Shown here: positions 16,333-27,033 of the stretch, piece after piece
How positions within the stretch are numbered: the stretch's first letter is position 1
Layout: the number at the start of each line of letters is the position of its first letter
DNA from: Streptomyces aureus
GTDB taxonomy: Bacteria; Actinomycetota; Actinomycetes; Streptomycetales; Streptomycetaceae
Direction: 5' to 3'
Assembly (NCBI RefSeq): GCF_000725495.1
Contig: NZ_JNZD01000013.1
Span: 186,001 to 250,000, forward strand
Length of the DNA: 64,000 nucleotides
The notes under the pieces: generated by a model
Database searches by the model: none
The model's input: only the letters and a program-made list of their open reading frames with translations
Told to the model about the DNA's origin: nothing
Position numbers and translations under genes: made by a program

Positions 16333-18153
16333 TCAGCGTCCGACCGCGTACCCCTGCATCCCCCGCGGATTGGCCGCCGCCGACAGGACGCCGGTCCCGG
16401 GATCACGGGCCACCGCGCACAGCCGTCCCTCGGACCATGCCTCGGCGACCGTGACGTCGTGGCCCCGGCGGCGCAGTTCCTCCACGACCTCCGGGTCCGT
16501 GCGGGACTCGACGGTGAGACTGCCCGGACGCATGCCGCGCGGATAGAAGGAGCTCGGAAAGCCGTCGTTGTGCCAGTTCGGGGCGTCGATCGCGCCCTGG
16601 AGGTCCAGTCCGCCGCGCACCCGGGGGCGCAGTGCCACGGACAGGAAGAAGTGCGTCTGCCACTGGTCCTGCTGGTCACCGCCCGGGGTGCCGAACGCCA
16701 TGACCGGCACTCCGTCGCGCAGTGCGACGGAGGGGGTCAGCGTGGTGCGGGGCCGACGGCCAGGGGTCAGGGAGTTGGGCAGCCCCTCCTCCAGCCAGGC
16801 CATCTGGAGCCGGGTGCCGAGGGGGAAGCCGAGCTCGGGGACGACCGGGTTGGACTGGAGCCAGCCGCCGCTCGGGGTGGCGGCGACCATGTTGCCCCAG
16901 CGGTCGACGACGTCCAGGTGGCAGGTGTCGCCGCGGGTGACTCCGTCGGGCGTCACCTCGGGTTCCGCGGCCGCGCGGGCCATCGTGGGCTCACCGGCGC
17001 CCGGCACCGCGAGCGCGTCGAAGCCGGGCTCCCCGGCGGCCGCCACGCGCGCGTGCCCGCTCAGCCGGGGCTCCCGGCCGCCGGGGGCACCGGGGCGCAG
17101 TTCGTACGACGCCTTGTCCCCGACGAGCGGGCGCCGGGCGGCGTTGTAGGACTCCGACAGCAGCTCGCCGAGCGGTACCTCGGCCGCGTCGCCGTACCAG
17201 GCCTCCCGGTCGGCCATGGCGAGCTTGCAGCCCTCGACGAGCAGATGGACGTAGTCGGCCGATCCGTACCGGGGCAGTTCCTCGGGGAGCAGGGCCAGCT
17301 GCTGGAGGAGGGCGGGGCCCTGGCTCCAGGGGCCGGCCTTGCACAGGGTCCAGCCCCGCCAGTCGTAGGTCGCCGGGGCCTCGTACGTCGCCGACCAGCC
17401 GGCCAGGTCGGCGGCCGTCAGGGTGCCGGTGCGGCGTTCGCCGCTGCTGTCCAGGGTGGGCCGCGCGGCCTGCCGGACCAGGGCCTCGGCGATGAATCCG
17501 CGGCGCCAGACCTCCCGCGCCGCGTCGATCTCGGCGGCCCGGTCCCCCGCACCGGAGACCTCGTCGAGCAGCCTTCGCCAGGTGGCGGCGAGGGCCGGGT
17601 TGCGGAACAGCTCGCCGGGGCGCGGCGCCCTGCCGCCCGGCAGGTAGACCTGGGCCGAGGAGGTCCACTCGGTCTCGAAGAGCTCGCGGACGGAGTCCAC
17701 CGTCTCGCCGACGCGCTCCACGGGCGCGTGCCCGTCCTCGGCGTATCCGATCGCGTACTTCAGGACGTCGGCGAGCGACTTCGTGCCGTGGTCGCGCAAC
17801 AGCAGCATCCAGGCGTCGAACGCGCCGGGCACGGCGGCGGCGAGCGGGCCCGTCCCGGGGACGAGTTCCAGGCCGAGTCCCCGGTAGTGGGCGATCGTGG
17901 CCCCGGCGGGCGCGACGCCCTGCCCGCACAGCACCCGTACGGGGCCGTCCGCGGGGGCCAGGATGATCGGGACCTCGCCGGCGGGGCCGTTGAGGTGGGG
18001 TTCCACGACGTGCAGGACGAACCCGGCCGCCACGGCGGCGTCGTAGGCGTTGCCGCCGTCCTCCAGGACCGCCATCGCGGACTGCGAGGCGAGCCAGTGC
18101 GTGGAGGACACCATGCCGAAGGTGCCCTGGAGGGTGGGTCGGGTCGTGAACAT
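16333..18153 (-). CDS. Gamma-glutamyltransferase family Ntn-hydrolase (cytoplasmic type)
   Basis: 606 residues from the ATG at 18153, preceded by GAGG eight bases upstream; a GTG at 18162 is less well placed. The autoprocessing nucleophile is probably the Thr in GDTCHLDVVDRWGNMV, and FGTPGGDQQDQWQTHF is the family glycine loop. There is no signal peptide, unlike the second copy at 38.7 kb. Gamma-glutamyltransferases cleave glutathione or gamma-glutamyl compounds, but this subfamily (GTPGGDQQ) includes members of uncertain substrate. Confidence 0.9.
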   Translation of the reverse strand: MFTTRPTLQGTFGMVSSTHWLASQSAMAVLEDGGNAYDAAVAAGFVLHVVEPHLNGPAGEVPIILAPADGPVRVLCGQGVAPAGATIAHYRGLGLELVPGTGPLAAAVPGAFDAWMLLLRDHGTKSLADVLKYAIGYAEDGHAPVERVGETVDSVRELFETEWTSSAQVYLPGGRAPRPGELFRNPALAATWRRLLDEVSGAGDRAAEIDAAREVWRRGFIAEALVRQAARPTLDSSGERRTGTLTAADLAGWSATYEAPATYDWRGWTLCKAGPWSQGPALLQQLALLPEELPRYGSADYVHLLVEGCKLAMADREAWYGDAAEVPLGELLSESYNAARRPLVGDKASYELRPGAPGGREPRLSGHARVAAAGEPGFDALAVPGAGEPTMARAAAEPEVTPDGVTRGDTCHLDVVDRWGNMVAATPSGGWLQSNPVVPELGFPLGTRLQMAWLEEGLPNSLTPGRRPRTTLTPSVALRDGVPVMAFGTPGGDQQDQWQTHFFLSVALRPRVRGGLDLQGAIDAPNWHNDGFPSSFYPRGMRPGSLTVESRTDPEVVEELRRRGHDVTVAEAWSEGRLCAVARDPGTGVLSAAANPRGMQGYAVGR

Positions 18154-18217
18154 GCCTGCCACCTCGACGGTAGGGAGCGGTCGGCCTCGGCCCCGACTAT
18201 GGCATCCGCCCGGGTCA

Positions 18218-18346
18218 GTACGGCAGGGCGGGCGAAGAGCCCGGGCCCCTGAGGCAGGGCGGGCGAGGACCCCACGCCCACGGTTCGCGGCACGGGTGCC
18301 GTCGTTGCCAGGGCCCGCGCGGGCCCGTACGGCAGGCCGGGCGAAA
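18218..18346. repeat. Three dispersed copies of a ~20-bp GC-rich word
   Basis: gtacggcagggcgggcga (18218), gaggcagggcgggcgagg (18251) and gtacggcaggccgggcga (18327) lie between two leftward genes, just beyond the DUF4232 stop at 18365. A perfect 16-bp palindrome gggcccgcgcgggccc (18311-18326) may act as a terminator stem. Confidence 0.65.
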
Positions 18347-18364
18347 GGCCTGGCGCCCGCTGGT

Positions 18365-19102
18365 TCAGGGCGCGGGCTCCCAGGCCGTCGTTCCGAGGAT
18401 GTTCTCGGGGCCGATGTCCAGGGGGTCCGTCAGCTTCAGGGTGACGGCCCGCTGTCCCCTCTGCGGGGCCAGCCGCAGATACACGCCGTCCTGGGCCGCC
18501 ATCCTCCAGTACAGGGCCGCCCGAGCGCTCTGGCCCGGGTGAAGGGTGAAGGGCTTGGGACCCGGGTCGGCGGGAGCCATGGGCACCTTGTCCGTCCCGG
18601 TCACTCCGCGCACGCCCGTGATCGGGGCGCCGCCGTCGTCGAGCACGTCCAGGACGGCCGGGTAGCCGTTCACCCTGTAGGGCCGCTCGCCGCAGTCGGT
18701 GAGGGTCAGCGTCATGCCGCGGAGCCCCATGGCCGCGTCGACCGGCCCCGTGTCCAGGCGCAGACCGGACGCCGGGCAGTGCCCGTCCTGCGTCTTCGGC
18801 GCGGTCATCGACGGCACGGGCACCTCGATGACGAGGGAACCGTCGTCGGACGTTTCCGAGGGCGCCGGGACGGCGGTCCGGCCGGGGTCGCGCTCACGGT
18901 CGATCTCCGCGGACAGGCCGCATCCTCCGGCGGCCGTCGCGAGCAGGCACAGCAGCAGGACCTGACGCGTCCACGCACTCCGGCGGACGGCGGCGCGGGA
19001 CCGAGCACCCTGCGCAGGTAAGGAGACGGTGGGGACTTCGGACCGGGCCACGGGTCCGGCGGTGCCCGTCGTCCCGGCCCGCCGCCGCTTAGTCGCGATC
19101 AT
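18365..19102 (-). CDS. DUF4232 domain lipoprotein
   Basis: About 245 residues from the ATG at 19102 (an earlier in-frame start lies at 19138). A basic N-terminus is followed by a hydrophobic stretch ending in a lipobox-like ATAAGGCG, so export and lipidation are likely. The mature part is a DUF4232 beta-domain: GMTLTLTDCGERPYRVNGYP, then FTLHPGQSARAALYW. Two cysteines (HCPAS, TDCGE) may pair. The function of this actinobacterial family is unknown. Confidence 0.8.
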   Translation of the reverse strand: MIATKRRRAGTTGTAGPVARSEVPTVSLPAQGARSRAAVRRSAWTRQVLLLCLLATAAGGCGLSAEIDRERDPGRTAVPAPSETSDDGSLVIEVPVPSMTAPKTQDGHCPASGLRLDTGPVDAAMGLRGMTLTLTDCGERPYRVNGYPAVLDVLDDGGAPITGVRGVTGTDKVPMAPADPGPKPFTLHPGQSARAALYWRMAAQDGVYLRLAPQRGQRAVTLKLTDPLDIGPENILGTTAWEPAP

Positions 19103-19496
19103 TCCCCGATCATGGCACGACGGCTCCGTGGAGGGCATCGAACCGCCGGCGGCCCATCACGTTTCCGGCTGTCGACTCGCTTGCGCACAGGGCGAGTTGG
19201 GATCCCAGGGAGCCGCACCCGCGGAACCGTCGCACGATCGGGGCACACCGGCCGACACCCCCGGATCGCGGCATGGACGGAGCGCGAAGCGACCCGATCC
19301 CTACATTGCGGTGATCTTCAGGACGAACAAAACAGACATCTTGCCTCAGCTTCAGTCAATCGACGCCAAGGTGAGTCACCGTCATCACACGGGCATGACG
19401 CCGGGCGACCCTTCCGCACCACGTCGACTCATGTGACACTGGCGTCCCGTCCGCAGTGCGGACTTCCTCCGCACCATCCCCCACGAGAAGTGCGCT
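19103..19496. other. Divergent intergenic region between DUF4232 and DUF3558 genes
   Basis: No gene recognised on either strand. The stretch around 19310-19370 is clearly less GC-rich than its surroundings (for example caaaacagacatctt) and probably holds the two divergent promoters; no consensus pair could be assigned with confidence. Confidence 0.4.
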
Positions 19497-20165
19497 TTGG
19501 GTTCTCTTCCTCTGCCGCTCGCGCTCGCCGCGCGCCTGCTGCCGGTCGCTCTGCTCGCCTCCGCGGGCTGGGCCCTGGCGACGGGCCCGTCCGAAGCGAC
19601 CCCCAACGCCGAGGACAAATCGACGCAAAAACAGACATCCGACTCTCCGTCGGCTCCTTCGGCCTCCGCGGCCGTGAAGACGTTCACCGCGTCACCCGCC
19701 CCGTGCGGCGGCATCCAGGTCGCGACGATCAAGTCCCTGGTCCCCGGCGCCAAGACGGCCGGCCAGGAGATCGCGTCGACCGACAAGGCCGTGCGCCGCA
19801 CCTGCTCGTGGAACGCGCTGAAGGAGTTCGACTACCGCTGGCTGGACGTCTCGTACGAGATCAAGGACTCGGACGCGGCGGCGGAGAAGGCCTACAAGGA
19901 CCGGGTCGCCGACAAGAGCGGCGGCGGAGCGGTACCGGGTCTCGGCGACGCGGCCTACTCCGTGGTCAACCTCAGCACCGAGGACAAGCAGGAGACCCGG
20001 GAGGGCGTGGTGATCGTCCGGGCGTCCAACGCGCTGGTGGTCGTCACCTACAACGGCAGCGACTTCGAGACCAAGAAGGCGCCCGGTACCGACGAGATCA
20101 ACAAGGGCGCCATCAAGGCGGCCAAGGACGCGACGGCGGCGCTCAAGGGCGGCGCGAAGAGCTGA
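19497..20165 (+). CDS. DUF3558 domain secreted protein
   Basis: 222 residues. The frame opens with TTG at 19497, six bases after a GAGAAG ribosome site. Residues 1-30 form a signal peptide (RLLPVALLASAGWALA); no lipobox cysteine is visible. After a Ser/Pro/Thr linker comes the DUF3558 domain with two cysteines (SPAPCGGIQ and RRTCSWN), a GAVPGLGDAAYS loop and a lysine-rich end. These proteins are found anchored or secreted in actinomycetes; the role is unknown. Confidence 0.78.
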   Translation: MGSLPLPLALAARLLPVALLASAGWALATGPSEATPNAEDKSTQKQTSDSPSAPSASAAVKTFTASPAPCGGIQVATIKSLVPGAKTAGQEIASTDKAVRRTCSWNALKEFDYRWLDVSYEIKDSDAAAEKAYKDRVADKSGGGAVPGLGDAAYSVVNLSTEDKQETREGVVIVRASNALVVVTYNGSDFETKKAPGTDEINKGAIKAAKDATAALKGGAKS

Positions 20166-20210
20166 CGGACCGCCCGGCAGCCTGGGCCGCGGGGCGGGGA
20201 GCGTCCCCGC

Positions 20211-21161
20211 TCAGCCTTCCCCGGCCTCGGCCCGGTGCCCGGCCCGCTGCCAGAAGCGCCGCTGGAGTCGCAGGGTGAGCACGCCGACGATCACGAGGAC
20301 GAGCACGTTCAGCAGCAGCTGGAACAGCGATCCCCTGGCCTCGTGCCAGTCGGCGAAGGCCACCGAGACGGCGATGTCCGAGGCGGCGGGGATCGTGGTC
20401 ACGGAGATGAAGACGCCGAGCAGCGCGCTCGCCCGCGCCTCGGTGAGCGAGACGATGCCGACGACCCCGGCGAGCGCGGCCACGACCACGGAGAACAGGT
20501 CGGGCGTGTCGATGAGCTGGGACACGGGCCGCAGCCCCTGCTCGAAGTCGTCGGACTCCAGCCCGAGCGCCCGCGACAGCGCGGAGAAGCCCAGCGTCAC
20601 GGCGATGGCCAGGGAGAACCCGATCGCCAGGGCGCGCGTGCCCTCCCGGACCCGGCGGCGGTTGCCCCGGTCGATCCCCAGGGCGATGCTGACGATCGCG
20701 TCGTACTCGGGGCCGACGACCATGGCGGCCACGATGAGGATCTGGGAGTTCGACATGATCCCGACCGACCCGATGATCCCGGCGATGACCAGGAGCAGGT
20801 AGAAGGACGGCAGATAGGTCCCCTCCGCCCGGATGTGGGCCTCGACGGCGGCCTACAGCGGGGTGTGCACGAGCGTGCTGGGCTGGTCGGCCTCGATCCG
20901 CTCCGCGTGCCGCGAGAACATGATCTCGACGTCGTCGACGGCGATGGACCCGGCACGGTCGATCCCGAGCCGGCGCAGACCGCCGAGCACCTCGTTCGCG
21001 GCGCCCTTGACGACATCGCACTCGATCACGTCGCCGTCCGGCGCGCTCGCCACCGACCGCAGGACCACGAGGTTGAGGACACGACCGTCCGCGGCCAGCA
21101 GGTCGACAGCGCCCGGGGTGAGTGAAGTCGGCGTCACCATCCGGAAGTGGATCAGGTCCAT
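20211..21161 (-). pseudogene. DUF389 membrane protein gene with an in-frame amber codon
   Basis: The first 102 codons encode the soluble N-terminal domain (start at 21161 with GGAAGG five bases upstream), ending ...STLVHTPL then TAG (plus-strand 20853-20855). The same frame continues without gap as AAVEAHIRAEG..., then six hydrophobic segments (MSNSQILIVAAMVVGPEYD..., typical of DUF389) to a stop at 20211. Ignoring the amber gives about 315 residues, the usual family length, so a single point mutation (or a sequencing error) splits the gene. Reinitiation at the ATG at 20756 could still make the membrane part. Confidence 0.8.
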
Positions 21162-21203
21162 CGCAGCCTTCCGAATCCGCCGGGCGGTCTCCCCGGCGTC
21201 CTG

Positions 21204-22784
21204 TCAGCCCAGCCGGGCGGTGAGATGGTCGCCCACCCGAAGGGCGTTGGCGATGGCGGTCAGCGACGGGTTCACGGCACCGATGCTGGGGAAGAAGCTC
21301 GTGTCCACCACGTAGAGGTTGTCCAGGTCGTGGGCGCGGCAATGGACGTCGAGGACGGAGGTCTTCGGGTCGGTGCCGAAGCGGAGGGTTCCCGCCTGGT
21401 GGGCGGTGGCGCCGATCGGCATGCCCTTGTGCAGATAGATGCTGTGCGGGAGCAGATGGTGCTCGTGCATCCCGAGCCGGCCCAGCATGCCCTGGAGCTT
21501 GTGGCGCAGCCGGTCGAGTCCGGCGATGTTGTTCTTCTCGTCCAGTGCGAGGTGGACGCCGCCGTCGGCGTCGAGGGTCACCCGGTTCTCCGGGTCCGGC
21601 AGGTCCTCGCCGCACAGCCAGAAGTCGACGGCGTGGTGGGCGATCACCTCGAAGGGCATGTCGGGCGAGACGGCGCCGGCCCAGCGCGGTGCCTCGCCGT
21701 GGATCTGGTCGGCGTCGGACTTGCCGAGCATCTGGATGCCGCCGAGCGGGTAGTCCCAGTCGTCCGCGCCGAGATACCAGTCGTGCAGGGCGAGCGTCTT
21801 CTGGAACCGGGTGGGGTTCGGTTCCTTCGACACCGCCATCAGGGCGAGGTTGTTGTGCCGCATGTAGTGGCGGCCGACCATCCCGGAACTGTTCGCGAGT
21901 CCGTCCGGGTGCCGGTCTCCTGCCGATCTCAGCAGCAGGACAGCCGAGTTGACGGCTCCGCAGGCGACCACCACGACGTCCGCGGCGAAGGTCGCGGTGG
22001 TGCCGTCGCCGAGTTCGGCGACCACTTTGGTGACGGTGCGGCCGGTGGGGTCGGTCTCGAGCCGGCGTACGTCGGCACGGGTGATCATCGTGACGTTGTC
22101 GTGCCGCAGGGCCGGATCGACGCAGATCACCTGCGCGTCGGACTTGGCGCCCAGCAGACAGGGAAAGCCGTCGACCCGGTCGCAGCGGATGCAGGCGCTG
22201 CCGTGGACCGCCCGCCCCTCGTCGTCCTGGGTCAGATCGACGCCGATCGGCAGGTGGAACGGATGCAGTCCGTGCTTCTCCAGGTCGTCGCTGAGCTGCT
22301 GGATCCGCGGCTCGTGCGCGACGGGCGGGAAGGGGTACGGGGCGCTCGCCGGGCCTGCGGTCGGGTCCTCGCCGTGCCGGCCGTGCACCCGGTAGAGCTG
22401 TTCCGCCTCGGAGTAGTAGGGCTCCAGGTCGGTGTAGTCGATGGGCCAGGCGGGTGAGATCCCGCCGTGGTGGCGCAGTTCGCCGAAGTCCTCGGGGCGC
22501 AGCCGGAACAGGGCGGCGCCGTAGAACTTGGTGTTCCCGCCGACGTAGTAGTTGACCTCGGGCGGGAAGGCGTTGCCATGCTTGTCGTACCAGTACTCGG
22601 GCGCGCGGTACTTGCCCTTGACGAAGACCGCGGTGGAGTCCCAGTTGTCCCGCTCGCGGGGGAGGTAGTCGCCGCGTTCGAGGATGAGGACGCGCTTGCC
22701 GGTCGGCGCCAGCCGGTGGGCGAGGGTCCCGCCGCCCGCGCCGGTGCCGATGATGATGACGTCGTACGTCTGATCGCCTGCCAC
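21204..22784 (-). CDS. GMC-family FAD oxidoreductase (glucose/choline oxidoreductase type)
   Basis: About 526 residues if started at the GTG at 22784, just before DQTYDVIIIGTGAGGGTLAHRL, the FAD-binding fold; the frame is open further upstream but that part is low complexity. FLPRERDN and HGSACIRCDRVDGFPCLLGAKSDA follow, and the GMC C-terminal signature QAGTLRFGTDP...NLYVVDTSFFPSIGAVNPSLTAIANALR supplies the active-site His/Asn. Its acceptor and alcohol substrate are unknown. The broken DUF389 gene lies 42 bp downstream on the same strand. Confidence 0.88.
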   Translation of the reverse strand: MAGDQTYDVIIIGTGAGGGTLAHRLAPTGKRVLILERGDYLPRERDNWDSTAVFVKGKYRAPEYWYDKHGNAFPPEVNYYVGGNTKFYGAALFRLRPEDFGELRHHGGISPAWPIDYTDLEPYYSEAEQLYRVHGRHGEDPTAGPASAPYPFPPVAHEPRIQQLSDDLEKHGLHPFHLPIGVDLTQDDEGRAVHGSACIRCDRVDGFPCLLGAKSDAQVICVDPALRHDNVTMITRADVRRLETDPTGRTVTKVVAELGDGTTATFAADVVVVACGAVNSAVLLLRSAGDRHPDGLANSSGMVGRHYMRHNNLALMAVSKEPNPTRFQKTLALHDWYLGADDWDYPLGGIQMLGKSDADQIHGEAPRWAGAVSPDMPFEVIAHHAVDFWLCGEDLPDPENRVTLDADGGVHLALDEKNNIAGLDRLRHKLQGMLGRLGMHEHHLLPHSIYLHKGMPIGATAHQAGTLRFGTDPKTSVLDVHCRAHDLDNLYVVDTSFFPSIGAVNPSLTAIANALRVGDHLTARLG

Positions 22785-22989
22785 GAGGGGTCCGATCTGG
22801 AGTCGTTGCCTGCCCTGCAGCGCCTGCCCTGCAGCGCCCGCCCGCGCGGTCAGGGGCGGCGGGGCGGCAGGGCCGCGACACCGCCCCTGCGGGTCCGGTT
22901 CCGTCCTTCGCAAGCTACAGCGGGCCGGGCGGGGCGGCACCTCAGGAGGGCCGCCCGCGGGCGGTCCCGTGCGGCTCCTCGCGGGGCGG

Positions 22990-23176
22990 TCACAGGACGG
23001 CGATCGGGTTCACCGGGGAGCCGGTGGCGCCCGGCAGCCTCAGCGGTGCGACGACGCACAGGAAGGACCAGCGGCCCTCGCGCCGGCAGAGCGGCACCAG
23101 GTCCTCGAACCTCAGGTAGTCCAGCAGATGGACGCCCATCGCGTGGACCTCGTCGGTCTGCCCCGCTCGGGGCGGG
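22990..23176 (-). pseudogene. C-terminal fragment of a cyclase-family (PF04199) protein
   Basis: The minus strand reads HAMGVHLLDYLRFEDLVPL and then APLRLPGATGSPVNPIAVL before a stop at 22990. This is the conserved end of putative cyclase / kynurenine-formamidase-like proteins. Nothing of the remaining 200 or so residues is found upstream, where the sequence changes to unrelated GC-rich DNA, so this is a gene remnant. Confidence 0.6.
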
Positions 23177-23419
23177 GCTGAGGGGAACGCGCTCGGGGGA
23201 CGGCTCGTGCAGCGCGGCGTTCCGACCCAAGCACCTCGCGCGGCCCGGGCACGGACCCGGCGCGCCGGACGGGCGCCGTTGGCCCGGCTGCGTCACCGGG
23301 ACGGACGAAGCTTCCTCGGCGTCCGGCCGCCGGACGGGGTTCCGGGGGGTGACGGCCGGCGGTTCCCCCGTGTCCCGCTTGCGCCGCGGCGCGACGGCTC
23401 GCACCCTCGACGCGTGCAC

Positions 23420-24322
23420 ATGACCGGACGTCAGCTGACGCTGCGACACGGCGGCCACGCCGCGGACGTGGTGGAACTCGGAGCGGCCCTGCGCTCCTAC
23501 ACCTTCGAAGGCCGCGAGGTGGTCCACGGGTTCGGCCCGGACGACCTCATCACCGGCGGGCACGGCCAGATCCTCGCACCGTGGCCGAACCGGGTGGGCG
23601 CGGGGCGCTACCGGTGGCGCGGGGAGGACCAGCGGCTGCCGCTGTCCGAACCCGACAGCGGGAACGCCATTCACGGGCTGCTGCGCTGGAACGCCTGGCA
23701 GGTGACCGGATCCGACGCCGCCGTTGCCGAGCTGGAGACCGGTCTGTGGCCGCAGCCCGGCTATCCCTTCCGGCTGCGGGTCCGGGCCCGGTACGCGCTG
23801 GACGACGCGGGCCTCGAGGTCACCCTGACCGCCTGGAACGAGGGCGATGAGACCGCTCCGTACGGGGTCGGCCAGCACCCCTATCTCACCGTCGGCACGG
23901 ACGCCGTCGACGACGCCACGCTCACCGTTCCGGCGGGGACCTGGCTGCGCACCGACGAGAAGGGACTCCCGGTCGCGGAGGAGCCGGTCACCGGCACCCC
24001 GTACGACTTCCGCGAGCCGCGGGCCATCGGGGCGGACCGGCTGGACACCCCGTTCGGTTCGCTCGTGCGGGACGCCGACGGGAGGGCCGTGGTCCGGCTG
24101 GCCCACCCCTCGGACGGACACGGCGTGGACCTGTGGCTGGCGGAGGGCACGGAGTACCTCCAGATCTACACCGGTGACACGCTCGCGGAGCCGGAGCGGC
24201 GCCGGGCCGTCGCGGTCGAGCCGATGTCCTGCCCGCCGAACGCCTTCGCCGACGGGGTCGCGGTCGTCGCCCTGGAGCCCGGCGATCACCACACGCTGCG
24301 CTGGGGCATCACCCCCTGGTGA
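23420..24322 (+). CDS. Aldose 1-epimerase family protein
   Basis: 300 residues from the ATG at 23420 (a GTG at 23414 is possible). The catalytic His residues are seen in NAIHGLLRWNAW and GVGQHPYL, and the catalytic base Glu in VAVEPMSCPPNAF, as in galactose mutarotase-like proteins. The enzyme interconverts alpha and beta anomers of hexoses. It stands alone and ends at a strong bidirectional terminator. Confidence 0.92.
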   Translation: MTGRQLTLRHGGHAADVVELGAALRSYTFEGREVVHGFGPDDLITGGHGQILAPWPNRVGAGRYRWRGEDQRLPLSEPDSGNAIHGLLRWNAWQVTGSDAAVAELETGLWPQPGYPFRLRVRARYALDDAGLEVTLTAWNEGDETAPYGVGQHPYLTVGTDAVDDATLTVPAGTWLRTDEKGLPVAEEPVTGTPYDFREPRAIGADRLDTPFGSLVRDADGRAVVRLAHPSDGHGVDLWLAEGTEYLQIYTGDTLAEPERRRAVAVEPMSCPPNAFADGVAVVALEPGDHHTLRWGITPW

Positions 24323-24334
24323 ACCCGACCCGTC

Positions 24335-24362
24335 GCGGGGCCCCGGTCAACCGGGGCCCCGC
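24335..24362. terminator. Bidirectional terminator between the epimerase and the NCS1 permease
   Basis: A perfect 12-bp stem, gcggggccccgg / ccggggccccgc, with a tcaa loop, lies in the 46-bp gap between two convergent genes. Confidence 0.85.
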
Positions 24363-24368
24363 CTGCCG

Positions 24369-25892
<1,524 letters not shown>

Positions 25893-25944
25893 GGGGACCA
25901 CCTCGGGTCGCGGGAACTGGGCGGGTGCGGGGAAGCACCCCGAT

Positions 25945-25970
25945 CCCCTTCCCGGGACGGCGGGAAGGGG
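25945..25970 (-). terminator. Stem-loop between the LLM oxidoreductase and the permease
   Basis: ccccttcccg / cgggaagggg form a perfect 10-bp stem with a six-base loop. It lies 23 bp beyond the LLM stop and 53 bp before the permease start, so it may partly terminate or stabilise the transcript and set a lower permease level. Confidence 0.6.
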
Positions 25971-25992
25971 AGACAGAGGGGACGGCCTTCGG

Positions 25993-27015
25993 TCAGCGCC
26001 CGCTCACGGCGGGGATGACCCGCGCTCCGTAGGCGTCGATGGTGGCCTCCTGGGCGTCGTGCATGTCGTACACCGCGAACTGGTCGACGCCCAGCTCGCG
26101 CAGCGCCTTCAGCTTCTCGATGTGCCGTTCGGGCGTGCCGATCAGGCAGAAGCGGTCGACGATCTCGTCGGGCACGAACGCGGTGTCGGGGTTGTCGGCG
26201 CGTCCGTGGTGGGAGTAGTCGTAGCCCTCGCGGGCCTTGATGTAGTCGGTGAGTTCGTCGGGTACGGCGCCGGAGTGCTCGCCGTACTTGGACACGAGGT
26301 CGGCCACGTGGTTGCCGACCATGCCGCCGAACCAGCGGCACTGCTCGCGCGCGTGGGCGAGCGCCTCGGGCGAGTCGTCCTTGGTGACGTACGCGGGCGC
26401 GGCCACGCAGATCGTCACCTCGGCGGGGTCGCGTCCGGCCGCGGCCGCCGCCTCCTTCACGGCCTTGACCATGTACTCGGTGAGGTAGAGGTCGGCGAGC
26501 TGGAGGATGAAGCCGTCGGCCTCCTCGCCGGTCATCTTCAGCGCCTTCGGGCCGTACGCGGCCATCCAGACCGGCAGTTCGGCCCCGGGCCGTACCCAGG
26601 GGAACTTGACGACCGTCCCGCCGAGGTCGGCCTCCTCGCCCCGGCCCAGCGCTCGGATGACCTTCATCGCACCGCTGATCCGGGCCAGGGTGTTGGGCTT
26701 GCGTCCGGCGACGCGCATCGCGGAGTCGCCGCGCCCGATGCCGCACACCGTGCGGTTGCCGTACATGTCGTTGAGCGTGGCGAAGGTGGAGGCGGTGACC
26801 TCCCAGGTGCGGGTGCCCGGGTTGGTGACCATCGGGCCGACCGTCAGCTTCTCGGTGTTGGCGAGGATCTGACTGTAGATCACGAAGGGTTCCTGCCAGA
26901 GCACGGCGGAGTCGAAGGTCCAGCCGTACGTGAAGCCGTTGGCCTCGGCGCGCTTCATCAGGTCGATGACACGGGAGGCCGGGGGGTCTGTCTGCAGGAC
27001 GAGTCCGAAGTCCAT
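25993..27015 (-). CDS. F420/FMN LLM-class oxidoreductase, TIGR03842 type (hydantoinase-linked)
   Basis: 340 residues, a luciferase-like TIM barrel: MDFGLVLQTDPP start, GPMVTNPGTRTWEVTASTFATL, GRGDSAMRVAGRKP and the C-terminal ADNPDTAFVPDEIVDRFCLIGTP. Relatives close to methylene-tetrahydromethanopterin reductase are typically encoded next to a hydantoinase, exactly as here (18-bp gap). The substrate is unknown. Since the locus lacks a classical dihydropyrimidine dehydrogenase, a redox step on the pyrimidine ring is a reasonable guess. Confidence 0.88.
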   Translation of the reverse strand: MDFGLVLQTDPPASRVIDLMKRAEANGFTYGWTFDSAVLWQEPFVIYSQILANTEKLTVGPMVTNPGTRTWEVTASTFATLNDMYGNRTVCGIGRGDSAMRVAGRKPNTLARISGAMKVIRALGRGEEADLGGTVVKFPWVRPGAELPVWMAAYGPKALKMTGEEADGFILQLADLYLTEYMVKAVKEAAAAAGRDPAEVTICVAAPAYVTKDDSPEALAHAREQCRWFGGMVGNHVADLVSKYGEHSGAVPDELTDYIKAREGYDYSHHGRADNPDTAFVPDEIVDRFCLIGTPERHIEKLKALRELGVDQFAVYDMHDAQEATIDAYGARVIPAVSGR

Positions 27016-27033
27016 GGCGCCACTCCTGGTCGC

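Noticed and set aside
20143..22881. Long minus-strand frame of over 900 codons overlapping GMC and DUF389 in another frame
   Set aside because: Extremely Arg/Pro-rich shadow; the overlapping frame has intact GMC motifs.
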